A stretch of DNA of 64,000 bases from Stratiolaelaps scimitus (lineage: Eukaryota; Arthropoda; Arachnida; Mesostigmata; Laelapidae): assembly GCA_019614645.1 (NCBI GenBank), contig JABWDB010000002.1, positions 14,421,501 through 14,485,500 on the forward strand, given 5' to 3'. Positions 1-12,640 of this stretch are shown piece after piece. How positions within the stretch are numbered: position 1 is the stretch's first letter; each line of letters opens with the position of its first letter. The translations under genes were made by a program, and so were the position numbers. The notes beneath the pieces are model-generated. The model was not told the DNA's origin and ran no database searches. It saw nothing but the letters and a program-made list of their open reading frames with translations.

Positions 1-1690
1 TGGAGCGGCGGTAGGATGGGGGAGAGAGGGGTTCGTTGTGTTGGTTGGTTGTATTGGTGGCGCGCGGACAAGGTCGGTCGACGAAGCCGGAGAGGCCTGT
101 GGCGGCCTCGCCGTGTCCCTGAGTCCATAGGATCTATGCGGGTGCCGTTCCTGCCGCCGTCGCTGCCGCTGCTGCGGTTCCTGCTGCTTCTTCTGTTCTC
201 TGCTATTTTGACCCTCTCCTCTTCGAGGGTCTCAGGTCCCTTTCCTGTTACCCCACGCACGCTCACATACAACGAGGACCCCTCCCTCTCTCCCTTGTTC
301 GCCTACGACGCGCGGAAGGAAGGAAAGAAGGCAGGAACGCAGGCCATCACGCACGCAGGCCCCAACCCAGGCCCAACGTAAGCGATCGGCCGTGGACGAG
401 CGCGTCCAAAGGACGAGCTGCTCTCTCTCCATCTGTCTACCTGTCGTGTATCAGTTATACTACGTCTACTATTGCTTCTACTACAATACTACAACAATTA
501 TTACTATTGCTACTGCTATACAACTGCTACCATTGTTAGTCACCACTGCTACAATATACGTCAGCGCTCTACGAATAATTACAACGGTTACCACTACTAC
601 TAATTGCCCTTGCTGTTACTCCTGCTAGTAATACAACGCGCTCTATAAATATATATATATATATATATATATAGATATAGATATACAAGTTAAGAGCAGT
701 ATTACCCTGCCACTGCCGCCTCCAACATCACCAGAATCGCCATCTCCACAATCATCACCGACGCCGCCCCCGCCGCCGTTACCGCCACCCGTATCCTCAT
801 TGTTGATGCTGTTCTAGTTAGTGCTGATTCAAGTTCGTCACTCGTCAACCTCAAGAAGAGTTGTGCTCCCTAGCTCGTTGCCCAATTATCCGACCTGCTA
901 TCAGCGTTGACTTTTCCGTTGTTCATATCGTTGTTGCTGTGCTTGTTCCTGCTGTTGTTGTTGTTGATGTTGTTATTGTTGCTGTTGTTGATGGTTGGTT
1001 CGACTGCGGTTTCGTGGTAGTTTACATTGTTCAGCTAGTTGGCTGGGCCGTTCGCCGGTTGATCTGTCATCTGTAGTCCGCTGAGGTTCGTGGACTCGAC
1101 CGAAACGGAAGGCCAGCGGTCTGCATGCTTCTGGCGGTAGCAGCAGTCGATCGGCAACTACTGGTTGCTTCTCGTTGTCGCCACTCACTGCCGTGAGTGC
1201 TCATCGCTGAGTGTTCGCCCCCCTGTTGTTTCATCTCATCGACATCATTTCAACATGTTCATTATGATGTTCTCGACGACCACGAACGTCCCGTTGGCCT
1301 CGCCATCATCGCAGCTCATCGGCGTGCAGCTATCGTCATGTCCGTCGTCTCGGGGACCAGCGGCGTTCTCCAGCAGCCGTAGCGGCTGGGGCGGCAATTG
1401 TTGACTACTGCAGCGCGCGGCGTACGAAGCACAAAGCGACAACAGAATCTCGGACGCTCTGAGACGGGAAACGCTGCTACCGCTGCCGCCGACACCGCTG
1501 ATCAGAGTTTGACCGACTGCGGGACGCCCAGGTCGACGCAGCGACGCCAGAACGAGAGGCGCAAACACTACCTTCGGGGATACGTGATTTCACGATCGTT
1601 GTTCACGTCCACTACCACCACCACCACCAGCGCGTGCCGACTAGCCACGGTGATCACCAGCACCACCAGCGTACAGGAGTGGTGAATAAT
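1..1690. other. GC- and triplet-rich non-coding zone
   Basis: The first 1.7 kb is made of imperfect trinucleotides: CTA/CAA runs near 470-600, CCG/CCA near 715-790, GTT/GCT near 900-1000 and CAC/ACC near 1610-1675. Short open frames exist in several registers on both strands, but all are low-complexity and none shows a recognisable domain. This style is common in 5' UTRs, promoters and introns of arthropod genes, which is inference here. No start codon context or splice boundary could be fixed. Confidence 0.4.
649..673. repeat. (AT)n microsatellite
   Basis: An uninterrupted AT dinucleotide array of about 12 units, followed by two GATATA units. It sits inside the triplet-rich zone. Confidence 0.95.
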
Positions 1691-3699
1691 ACGGTGTTGC
1701 CTCAGTAGCCGCTGCCCCAATTTCGATACATCCTCCATTATGTATGTATGGGAATGTGCTGGCTCGAGCGGGTTCGACGGCGCCAAGTTGGTAAAAGAAA
1801 ACGAAGAGCTCTGATTCTGCAGACGAAGAAGATTTGAACTCGGGGAAGATTGGTCAGACGCCACAAGAGAGATCCGCTTGGAGCAGGGATTCACACGCCG
1901 ATGTAAACAGCGAAAGAAAACTAAGAAAAAAGGGAACGAGAAACCAAACAGCCCCCGGCAGGTTGGCTCCAGCAGCCTGTCCAGCAAGGCAGGGTCCCCC
2001 GATCGGACGCTAGGAAGTGTCTCGAATCGCCACGCGAATACGAACAGCAGAAGTTCGATCTCTAATCTCTAATCGTGTGATCTAAACCGAGCATCCGATC
2101 AGTTGGAGCGGCTTTCTCGCTCGATATCTCGACAAGTTGTATCGGCATAAGAATAGGCACCATCATTATCTCTCTGCGTTCTTATGCTTAAACTCTGTTC
2201 TTGATATATAATATAGTATTACTGCTGGGATGTGTTGCACGACGTCGGTTAGTGCAGTGGGTTCCTACACAGCAGCAACTGGGACACGGCTTGAGTAGTA
2301 AACGCAGGTGCGACCATAGTCAGCCCATTATCGTCTTTGCTGCCGAGGCTGCGGTGTGAGGCTGCTGGCAACGGTGGCGACGCGGGAACCCCATCATTGC
2401 ATATACGTTGGAAACACGGATCGTTCAAGGGCCGTTCAATCGTCGTCCTGATCCGCCAGGCCCTGTAGTTGGTCAGCAACGGCTGACGGAGACGACACGG
2501 GGGCCATCTACCTGTCGGCAGAAAAGTGGTGTCCACTAACAACAGCAGCAGCAGCTAACGGACGAACATCCAACTTCATTGCTCTCTGCCTCTCTTCATC
2601 TACATCATCATTTGCCCATCGATCGATCATTCTCGTAGCTGGCACTAACTGCTACTGCTGTAATTACTACAACGACTTGAGTCCCGTCATCGTTGAACAT
2701 CGTGGACCGGCGCTCCCGGACTCGCCGACGGCGTGCGCTATCTCGATTCGACAATTGGAGAAGGAAAAATTGCTGCGCACAGACTGTAATGGATCCCACG
2801 TGAATCTGATAATAGTCGTATTTAAATCGAAGTAAGTGGTTGTGTACCGAATGTCTGTTAGGGACATCTGTGCAGTTAACGGGAGTGTGCGCGCCGTTCA
2901 CTTAATGTCGTATTGTTGAACATCCGTCACGGATACCTTGTGGCCACTACCCAACCATGAGGCGAGAGCCGGTCCGTCTATTGAGCACGAGTGAATGGGT
3001 GTATGAGTGACAGAAAAAGTATTGAAAAGATAGAGAAAGATACAGCCGGTGACACCGGAGCGTCCGGGGCAACAACGTCGAATTTCGTCAAGGGAGCCGT
3101 GCCATCACGGATTGCTCACATGATCAGTCGGCAATCCTCCGACGAGTGGATCCCGCCTCGAGAGGAAACGAATCCTCTCAAAATATAGAAAGAACAACCA
3201 CTAAAAACCGGTACCTGAAAAACAACAGCACGCATGTAGCTTGGCCAAAATCGATATTTGGTTTGGCTCCTCGAATCGAATCAACTCACACCTCAGTACA
3301 CGCCTCTCTACTGCCGAAGGTAAGTCGAAACTACTCGAGCGCTACACGTGGAGTGGCGGCGTCGGTCCGAGTGACCACGAATAGTGACAATTTTACCCGC
3401 GTAACTTGCACACAGAAAATATGTCCGGTTCCAGTATTCGACGTCGCCTTCACCGTTTTGGTCTCTACATCCCGCCCACTCCGCCCCGCCTCACGAATCG
3501 AAAGAGCATCGATGGATATTATACGTACTATATATATATATATATATATAGAGATTCACCTAGAAAGTAGATAGCTTCCGTATATGAGCCTGTATAGAGA
3601 TGCTGACGAAGGCGAGCTCTCGTGGCCGGGATACAGGGGTACAGGGTGCGTTGAGGGAGGCTTAAACTTGTGCCGTCTTTCACTTAAGCAAACGAATAC
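1691..3699. other. Unassigned intergenic or intronic sequence
   Basis: No gene is recognised. The stretch has ordinary composition, with a (TA)11 array at 3529-3550. An open frame at 2991-3188 contains the residues DTGAS, which resembles a retropepsin active site, but the hydrophobic residues expected in front of it are absent, so it was not called. Confidence 0.4.
3529..3550. repeat. (TA)11 microsatellite
   Basis: A perfect TA array of 22 bp, preceded by AC and followed by GAG. Confidence 0.95.
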
Positions 3700-4126
3700 T
3701 TAAGAAGATGACGACCAAGAGAAGAAGAAGCGCACCGAGTTCATCTACTCTGACAGGTGGCCAACCTGGCAAGTGGTTGGTCTGCCTTCTACCGCTGCTG
3801 CTGCTGCTGCCGCAATGGATTTCGGTCTCCCCGGCCCATCTGCCCGGGGTAGCCTTAGAGCTCTATATAACTCCCCTCACTCTGGCTTATTTCCCGCTCT
3901 GAAACCATTCACCCCTCTATCAGCCACCCCACTTTGTGGGGCTCAGCCCAGTTTCAATCCCACATCCCCGTAATTTCCCTTTCCCCTTTCCTCACATCGA
4001 CCTTGCCCCAGAGACGACTTGAATCTCCAGACCCGTGCTGGGTGTCCCCTTCCACTCAGTCGGCGGCGGCGGCGGCGACGGCCCACTTCTACCTTGCGGA
4101 GGCCGCGCTCCCACTCGCATATATTC

Positions 4127-4178
<52 letters not shown>

Positions 4179-4790
4179 ATGGCCTCTCCTCACCCGTCCG
4201 GGTACCGGGGCAGGCCCAAGAGGGAAGGGGCGTGGAGGAACTACTGCTTCTGGGTTTAACTATTCCGCCCCACATGGAGCTGTGCACCGCGCGCGAGCCA
4301 CCGAGCGGGGCCGCAACGACTACGCGAGCCGCCGCTTCAGCCAGGCGGCTGTCCAGGCGGCTCAGGCAACCGCGAGCGAGTGATCCTGACCCAGTTTCGA
4401 ACGGCGTGCCCTCTCCCATTTGCTTCCCTTTCTCTGCTTGCCTCGCCGACGCGCCTCACCCATTGAACAGCCAGCCAGCGGCGGCGGCGGCAGCGGTGGC
4501 TGGCGGCAGCCGGGACTGCTGCTGCTGCTGCAAATACTGCTGCAGCAGCTGAACGTTAGGCCCCCTATTTTCCAGTTTCCGCGCAAGAGGGTTGCTTGAC
4601 GGGCCACCCGACCCATCTGGATCTATCAAGTGTGCCTATCCAGCGGGCAGGCGGGAAAGTTCATCTTTTCTGATTACCGGCGACGGAACCCCTCTTGCTA
4701 ATTCCCACCTACGGCCAACAGCACCACGGCGGTTCTCGTTTACGCCTATTGCGACTACTGGCAACGCATCTTAGTATCCTGGTACTATCT
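3700..4790. other. GC-rich CCG/CGG and CAG zone
   Basis: This block holds the longest CCG array of the window (4127-4178), a CGG run at about 4063-4079, GGC runs near 4478-4495 and CTG/CAG runs near 4518-4550. The array is open in several frames, giving poly-A, poly-P, poly-R and poly-G stretches of about 17 residues in overlapping frames of 149 to 177 codons. The frames exist because the repeat lacks stop codons and are not evidence of a protein. Confidence 0.5.
4127..4178. repeat. (CCG)17 microsatellite
   Basis: An uninterrupted CCG array of about 52 bp in a GC-rich block. The minus strand is (CGG)n, which can form G-quadruplex or hairpin structures and is a typical expansion-prone repeat; that consequence is general knowledge and not shown here. 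Confidence 0.95.
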
Positions 4791-4814
4791 GCCGATTTGT
4801 TATTGCTACAAGTA

Positions 4815-4837
4815 CATATATAAATATATATATATAT
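4815..4837. repeat. (AT)n microsatellite, interrupted
   Basis: An AT array broken by one AA step, just upstream of a pair of overlapping hairpins. Confidence 0.85.
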
Positions 4838-4850
4838 TGTATCTCTTGAT

Positions 4851-4884
4851 ACTGGAGGAAATCCTCCAGTTTCTGCGAAACTGG
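4851..4884. repeat. Two overlapping, mutually exclusive hairpins
   Basis: ACTGGAGGA at 4851-4859 is the reverse complement of 4862-4870 (9 bp, 2-nt loop). CCAGTTTC at 4866-4873 is the reverse complement of 4877-4884 (8 bp, 3-nt loop). The right arm of the first hairpin overlaps the left arm of the second, so only one can form in a single strand. The context gives no function. Confidence 0.7.
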
Positions 4885-5777
4885 ACACTATACGAACTTA
4901 AAAATTCATTTTATATTTCTACTAACGTTGTCCTCTACTTTTCAAGTTAGGATCTATGGCGTCTTGATACCTTGATGATTCTACGACCTATAGTAGTCGA
5001 TAACCAAAGGCGTACTCAAGATGCGATTTGACCCTCCAGAGTTTTTTTTATATTTAATCTTTAGGATCGACGTAGTGGCGTCAGAACGCGATCATCACCG
5101 CACTCCTTCTTCCTCGCTCGTATAATAAAGGAGAGGTCGAATTTAATTCAATTTGAAACAAGCGCGATACGAGGCTCTAGTGAAGAGATTGCTTGGCTAC
5201 ATTCAGGTGCAGACTGTTGCTATTACGGTGTGCAGTTGCATTTAGAGGCTCAATCTTATGAAGTAATGTGGATGTGGTTCCGTGGACGTTAAATGTTTAA
5301 GGCCAAGAGTCGAAAATCTAAGAGAAAATGGCCTTGCTTCTGAGTTGAATTGTTTATCCTTTCTATGTGAGTGAGAAAGGAAGAGAACGCACTTAACCTC
5401 AGGTGGTCCACCGAACTTTAGGGGTATTTTGTTTGTGCGTCTTTGTCATATCAATTCTCCGCAAATTAGCTTTCAGCACACGCATACAGTACATCTCATT
5501 AGAGCATAATTCAACTGGGTCAGAACACGGTACGATATACAATAACTGGTATAGGAAATGGTAGGTGATGGCCCCGAACCCAATCTCCAACTAAAACACC
5601 ACCAGCACTAGTGACTGAGTGCACACTCACATTATGAGACAAAATGTGTTCGCCTCCATTCGGCCGTGGCCCTGGCGGTCATGGTCACGCCCCTGTAAAA
5701 GCTTGTATTTTTCCAATGAACTTTCTTCAACCGCAGTCCGATTCGCAACCAGTACTGCCATACGCTCTGATTCAATT

Positions 5778-5800
5778 GCCGCCGCCGCCGCCACCGCCGC
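5778..5800. repeat. (CCG)n microsatellite, imperfect
   Basis: About seven CCG units with one CCA interruption, in otherwise ordinary sequence. Confidence 0.85.
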
Positions 5801-7424
5801 TCAGCGTTCATGTTTCGAATATTCAAATCCAATATTCTAATGACTCTGTCGCCTTACCGGTCCAGGTATGAAGCAGAGAATAGAGCGATAAGGACAGCCA
5901 TAGTGGCTCACTGATAAATGGAGGGGGCCGGGATGCGCACGCGCAGGGTATAGTTAATGAGGATGTCTCTTGTTCAGCTCGTAGCGGCAACAGCAGTAAA
6001 GCGGTGAATTTATGATTAGTGTCGCCGCTAATCGTCGTGTCGAGAAGAGTACATCTTGTCTCATGGTCTGCAAATCCTCAAATCGTCGGAAATCATTCCC
6101 GGGGTCGACTGAGTTGATAGTAAGACGAGGAGGAGGAGGAGGGCATTAAGGGAGCGTTTAGGGCCGAAACGTCATAGACCGCCCTATCCACACGAGCAAA
6201 TTGGTCGTTCGGTTCATTTGGTCGCAATGCTATTATTATCTAACAATAAGAGAGAAGCGATTCTCCGCTCAATTATGTCATGTTTGCCAGAGGAGTGTAT
6301 CTGGCGCTTTTCGGATCGGGCCGCACTCTTCGGCTGGTTTTTTTTTGGAAACCTCTGCTCTGCGGTACCTACTGCGATTTGGCGACCATGCTGTCTAGGT
6401 CGTTACCGCATTAAGCTCAAAAGGCATAGTCCTTTTGATGCGCGCCTTTAATAGCGTCATTCAAGCACTGCATCTTGTCCCGTATTTGGGAAGGATTTAA
6501 TCGAGTCTTCTCGACACGCCGAGTTTTGCTGCTGATTAAATAAACAACGAACGACAACGCCATTGCAGCACCTTTCGAGTGGAGATGACTTTAGTGACTG
6601 CAACTACTTTAAAGTAGTACATCATCGCCGTTATCAGTGTAACATGTTATCAGTTTTCCCTACAAAACTATCCTGGTGGCCTGCATGTATTGCGCTGTGA
6701 GGAGTGGCAAAATTGTGCGTATGGTTATCACCCAATAAGAGAGGGCAGTTAATTAACCTCCTCCGATGGCGCCCCGAGGATGATCTTAAGCGCTGCGCAT
6801 AGCCTACAACTCAATCGATGACATTCATTCCAGGGACAACTAGTGCAAAGGTGAGATATCAATTAGGGAACTAAGGCGTGACCGTTAACTACTCGGTTTG
6901 CGTAATTTACTCATTGGGACTAATTAAAAATTCCTCGAAGGTACTTAGTTATGCAGCGGTCTCGAGTCCCACAAAACGGACGTGAATTTGACGCCGAGTT
7001 CGAGCAGAGGTTCTAATGTGTGCCAAGGTTTATCGACGTCGTTCCCTAGGATATTGGCTACAATTTAAGATAATCCTTCTATTACTTGGGTCTCCTTGCT
7101 TTGGCAAAACCAAATCTCATAGACGTGGATACGACGAACTCGAAACCAACGAGATAAGGCGAGTCCGAGTTCAACCCACTCTGTGCAAATATATATATAG
7201 AGCATGTATGCGATGTTGACACTCTCCGATCCGCAGGCGTTCCTCAACACCCGAGTGTGTCACAAATTTAGAAATGTCAAAAATTTTATGTCAAAAATTG
7301 TTAAATTTTATGGCGTCCTTTCATGAATCCCTTGTGCTTTGTGGGCGCATAAAGCGCCGCTTCAACTCGTACACGTCACAGCAGCTATTGAGCACAGAAA
7401 CAGCCTTGATCATATATAGGAGGC

Positions 7425-7448
7425 ATAAATAAATATATATTTATTTAT
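7425..7448. repeat. 24-bp perfect AT palindrome
   Basis: ATAAATAAATAT is followed directly by its reverse complement. It is all A+T, so a chance origin from a short AT-rich patch is plausible. Confidence 0.7.
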
Positions 7449-9678
7449 TTTATATAGGTAAAGCTAACGACATAAGTCGTATGACACCAAATAGTGAGGC
7501 ACACAGATATCTACAGGCGGAAATCCGTTGCTATTATTATATATCGTTACTCGATGAACTAGACGCGAACACTCATCCATCCGCGACTTGTAAGGGCAAC
7601 GGCATATGCTCGGCTTGCCTTCAAAAACGAGCATACGTGAATGCACAAAAGAACAACAGGCACAACACAAGCACAAAGGTGTTCTTTCAAACGTTCTTAC
7701 AGTACAGACACACACGTTCTTGCGCTGCCACTTGACGATGACCCTTAGCTGTGCGCTGAAGTCAGTTGAAGGCGGGCGGACTGCTTGTGCGCCCTTACTG
7801 CCCTTCAATTTTGTTCCCTTTCCGAACATCCCATGGTCAAGGGCGTGCGTATTCGTGTCTCTGTGTGACACTGTTAGCGTTGTTGCTCACAAGCGCTGGA
7901 CGTCGACGGTGCACTCGACGAGGGGTCGCCGTCGCTTTGACGGGCCAACGGTCGACGCGCCCGACTGTCATGCTAATGGCTGTCGGGCTAGCTATTGAGG
8001 CCGCCCGAGGCCATCACTGCCTTCGGGCTCTGCAAATGACAGGCCCCGCTCGCCTCCCACAATCCTCTCCCCCGCTACCCCACGTGCCAAACCCCATGTA
8101 AGTGTTCGCATTAGAGACGACACGGTCCAATGGCGGATGGATGGTGATCCCAGGGTGATCCGCGGGCAGGAAGGTCGGATGGGAACGCGGATTTCCCTGT
8201 CCTGTCGACGTCGGCGTTCGTCGAACTGCGTGCGCCGAATGGATGCAAAGCAGCAGCCTCGGGCCCGTGACACGTATGCACGTTGCTGCTTTCATTCATT
8301 GGTGCTGGTGGCTAGCCGACTCTCTGCTTGTTCGGGGCTTAGTGGTGCCGAGCATATGTGCGGCGCGTGGTTTTCAGTTTGTTTTGTGCTTGGAACAGCG
8401 AGTCGTCTACTGTGCATTGGTCGGTGTGACTACGCTGATCTATATGTGTGTGTGTGTATAGTCATCATCCACCGAAGAGCAGAAAAATGATGAAAACTCA
8501 ACATATAGTGTATCACATCCCCGCAAAAGTTGTGATGTGACTTCAACCTTCGATTGCAACGTAATTTATATATGCTAGTTCGCCCTATTTTGTGCTTCTG
8601 CATAAACGTATATATTATTGCCTGTTTAGCCTTTACTGTAAAGGAGACAGCAACTGAAATTCGTATAATATATAGATTTTACCCAAGCGTACCTGCTCAT
8701 ATAGAGATCTAAGTATCTTCTTCTATGGGCTATACCTGAAATTGTAGGATCGTTTCAGCTAACACATTTGAGGAGCACTCCTAAATGCGTTAAATTTCCA
8801 AACAATTATTTTTCCAACAGGTTTTATGTATCCTCTTGGTCCTATACCTTGCTTTCATTCAGTAATAAATTAGAGTAATGAGCCTTAGTCGCCGCGCTTG
8901 CAAGTGCAAACATTTCAGAGATTCACATGCTGAAGCGTCTTCGATATATCCACGTACCCAGGTACAATCCATCTGCTCAAAAGCAGTCTCAACGAAAGGT
9001 TTCACGAGAATGACTCGAACAGCAGCATCGGTGGGGGTGGGTCAACAGTGGGTCCCACACGGTAATACAATACAATGATCTTATAATTCAAAGCCGAAAT
9101 ACAAATCTTCGATTACTCTAATAAATTATATCTCCACATAACCCGAACTCTTACGCCTCATGTCGGATAATTAGCTCGACCATCACGACCAACGAACCAT
9201 AATATCGAATCGTGTGTGCATTCAACGTCATATAGGGACAACGAGATGGAGAGAGTGCTTCATATCCTTGTGTGCTTGGCTTCAAACAAGCTCTTATGAC
9301 GTTGCATCACTTCAGCCTGCTGTTCGGTCCTGTTTTTATGTCCTAATGTCGAGCCCGAGGAGCAGAATGAAGTCATCTGGCAGGTAGGGGCAGATGCCCC
9401 ATTTCCTATTCGATGTCGACACCCTCGTCGCCAGCTCTTTGGGAGCTCATTTTCGTTGAAGGTTCCAGCCGTACACTCAAACAAAGGTGGAACTTCTGTT
9501 CATATACTAATAAAGAGAAAGAGAAATAATCTTCAATATATTCAACCTAGTCCGATACTCTAACAGCAATGATAGAGTGGCCATCAGGATAATATCAGGA
9601 TAACATTGTCTAAGTGACAGTTCATTCGAAAGAAAGTGTTGAACACTTGAAGATAGGTGTCTATCTGATATAAAAAAA

Positions 9679-10630
9679 ATGCAACCAGTGGACACACGCC
9701 TTGGCAAACTAATTCCTGTTCATTATGTACCCTCATTAAGTGCGTTAAAGCACGCTTGGGACGCATATACCTGTAAAATTACCGTACGGAATGTCCTTCG
9801 TTGATGGACATTGTAAATGTAAGCGCAAAGTGTCGTCGCGTCTATGCGCCCTGGCGAACACCGAAGAGATGACTATTTATTGCCGTCATGAAGCAGATTT
9901 CTTTTGGGAGCTATTTAAAGTCCCTTCCATCATGCAAGGCACAGTGAGCCTAGAAGATGTTGGAGACTGGGACCTAAACGCTGGGAGTTGGCTCACCCTA
10001 TGCGTGCACATTTTTCGGGTCGTGAGAAGCCCAACCACAATTGTAGACTCTTCTTTTCATTAAAAGAACGCTGTCCCCTAAAAGTGCCATTTTTCACTTT
10101 ACGTGGTGGCTTGCGCTGCGGTTTGCCTAGATGTCCGTGAGGGAAAAGTGAAGAATCAGCCATTGCAGGTGGAGCTGTACAAAGATAATGGATGACGAGA
10201 TCAGATTCCTTACGCGGACTTCTTCAAGAGATATGTAATGCTCATCATATATAATGCTGTATACAGCGTGTACGTACAGCCCACGAAATGTACCCCCTCA
10301 AACGATACAGTTTCATCTAAGCGTAGGTGCATACATCTGAAACGAAAGCTCAAAGGCCACTCATCCTAGCCAAAAGAAAAAGGCCCAACTGCTCACATTA
10401 TTCCAAGCTTTAGTAGCAACTGGAGTATAACGGAAAACAAGTTGCTTAGCACGGGAGACATCTCGTGGTGCGTGCCAATCCGGCGAGCACGAATATACAG
10501 CATAGATATTCGTTTACACAGGCGTATAGGCATTTTGATATGTCAGTGTGTCCATGGTGGTATCCATTGGTCTGAATCATCTGCGATGGAAGGAACGGTG
10601 TGTGATGTCCTCTTCGTAAGCATGTGGTGA
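9679..10630 (+). pseudogene. Low-stop-density frame, possible decayed coding remnant
   Basis: Frame 1 is open from an ATG at 9679 to about 9810. From 9746 to 10630 frame 2 reads with stops only at 10061, 10079, 10192 and 10369, about 280 codons with four stops where random sequence would give roughly three times as many. Switching between the two frames near 9790 would need one frameshift. The residues are mixed rather than low-complexity, but no domain or family is recognised. Frames like this appear by chance at about one per window of this size, so this is a weak candidate for an old transposon or gene remnant. Confidence 0.15.
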
Positions 10631-11222
10631 TGACCTTGCAAGACAACATCCGCGTCATGCTGTCACTTGTGCATATTGATCGAGGTCATTTGGTCAGCCG
10701 AACAGCGGTCTGCTTTTACGCACGAAGGTAAATAGTTCGACTCATATAGGTAATACTTCTTAGTAAGGTTCAAATAAAAATACTTATTATCAATCAACAA
10801 CCATCTAGCGTGTTTACTCCTTCCCAAAGTTTGTCCGTGTCGTATCAATCTTGTGAAGTTGCACAGATCGAGAAGGGCCACAGTGCACCCGAAAGAAGTA
10901 CATCGATCTCGCTCAGTTGTGCAGGAGGAGCCCACATCGCAGGGGTCCCCTGGCCGCTTGCCGCCGATCTCCTGTTCGTGAGTGGTGGCCTGCTCGTTGC
11001 CGCTGATTGCTTGAAGTCGAGCACGCGATCTCTAATCGCTGCCACGAGATTGTGTCGGGCCGTTTGACTCGCGGCGGTTGGCAGTCGGGGGAATAGTTCA
11101 CTTCTTTCTTCAGCTTTCCATCGCTCGACTGGATGTTTTCGATACAGCATCAGCAGCAAGGCGGCGCACTCTTGCTACCACTGGCGACCCAGAGAGCCTC
11201 GCATAGCCCATTACTCTAGCAG

Positions 11223-11241
11223 TATATATATATATATATAT
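11223..11241. repeat. (TA)n microsatellite
   Basis: A perfect TA array of about 19 bp. Confidence 0.9.
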
Positions 11242-11357
11242 TATTGGGTGATTACGATTACGAAGAGAATGATTCTCGGAAGTGGAAGGAATTGGCCAGA
11301 CCACGAGATAAACACCGGTAACGGGGAACCTACTTCTTCTCATCACTGTATGAACCA

Positions 11358-11363
<6 letters not shown>

Positions 11364-11390
<27 letters not shown>
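11364..11390. repeat. (AT)n microsatellite
   Basis: A perfect AT array of about 27 bp, followed by CATGTATGTAC. Confidence 0.95.
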
Positions 11391-11399
<9 letters not shown>

Positions 11400-11738
11400 A
11401 CACGGATTATCTAGAGGCCTCTGGGTAGGTTAGCTGACTGAGGCAGACCCAACACGTTGGTTGTTTGATCGACCGAAGGTTGCCACGGCATGCCAACAGC
11501 ACAGACAGAGTGAGATAGAGAGCGAGAAGCCCAGCAGTGATGCGCTTCGGTGGCATCAGACAGTGGCCCTCTAGTGACTCCCTGGCGGGTTGCCCTCAGG
11601 GAACTGCTTCGTCAGCAGACACAACCAAGCAGTTCTGCTACTCTGTGCCTGCTATCGTTTCGTTGCTACACAGAGCAACAAACAGAGATAAAGATATAGG
11701 TAACGGCTTCCTACATATGCAGTAAAACGCCTGGTCTG

Positions 11739-11764
<26 letters not shown>
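11739..11764. repeat. (TA)13 microsatellite
   Basis: A perfect TA array of 26 bp. Confidence 0.95.
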
Positions 11765-11769
<5 letters not shown>

Positions 11770-12535
11770 TTCGTCGTAACTTAACGATAACGCCGAATCT
11801 ACGTCAATGATTGACCAAAGGAGAAGATGACACACAGGGCCCTAATGGCTGGTGGGTGGACGGCTTTCGTTTGACGACTGCGGGACGCCGACGATGCCGA
11901 CGTAAGAACCGAGCACAACAAACGCCAAAACAAGGGCATTACAAAGGCGTCGTGGGAACCTGCAGCAGATTACGTGTGACATCGACAACGGACCTGCCCT
12001 CGTCCTCTTCATTCATATGGGTCAAGGGCGCTCGCAGGTGTTTGAGATGTTGAATTGGCAACGTCATCTCACGTCATGTTGCACATGCAAGACAGGAATG
12101 GATTGTGTGACGGGGCAATTTTCGGAGGTGTCTACCGTCTCTCGTTAAGTAGCTTTCCAGAGCATGCGACTCTTACAAATATAATGCATAGATGTAAAAG
12201 CAGATTATGTACATACGTCTAATTATTACATATAAATAGTAGTCGTTATCAGGCCAGAATGCTTTTCGTTCGTAACTTGGAAGGCTACTTGAGATCATTG
12301 GGTCTCCAGGCACATATGAATCGATGCGGATTTTCGCTTGCAGATTACGTCAATAAGGTCATTAAAAAAATGTGCACGTACCTATACATACGATGACGCG
12401 AGAGATGAGCGTCGCATCGACTAGTCTCTCACGTAACGTTCGGATGACGACATTACAAAGCGAAATCAATGAAAACACGACACAGTAATTAGTGCATAGA
12501 ATAATTTAGCTAACCCAATATAAGTGAAGGCGGCG

Positions 12536-12640
12536 GCGTAGCTTGAGCGGCTAACGGGCATCTCTTTGATTGCAGTTACCATGAAAATCACGAACGACCG
12601 CAAGGCGATTTGTGTTTGCCAGTTCGATTCTCGGAAATCG
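12536..12640 (+). repeat. tRNA-like segment, possible SINE head
   Basis: GTAGCTTGAGCGGCTAACGG resembles a polymerase III A box and D arm, and CAGTTCGATTCTC about 80 bp downstream resembles a B box. The spacing is too long for a normal tRNA, so if real it is a decayed or interrupted tRNA-derived SINE. A G-run (about 9-10 G) follows at 12647. There is no tail or target-site duplication to support it. Confidence 0.2.

Larger units (their letters stand above)
4791..9600. other. Unassigned intergenic or intronic sequence
   Basis: About 4.8 kb with no recognised gene. It contains an (AT)n tract near 4815-4837, overlapping hairpins at 4851-4884, a short CCG run at 5778-5800, a 24-bp AT palindrome at 7425-7448 and a short GT run near 8445. 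Open frames stay below about 140 codons and lack domain features. Confidence 0.4.

Noticed and set aside
3051..3065. DTGAS, retropepsin-like active site in a plus frame
   Set aside because: The residues before it are charged instead of hydrophobic and no gag, RT or flap residues surround it.
4019..4552. 177-codon frame with poly-proline
   Set aside because: It exists only because the CCG array and flanking GC-rich triplets lack stops; neighbouring frames are equally open.
6961..6985. B-box-like GGTCTCGAGTCCC
   Set aside because: One extra base in the core and no upstream A box.
11537..11725. GCPQG resembling RT domain B
   Set aside because: No flanking RT similarity and the following residues do not fit.
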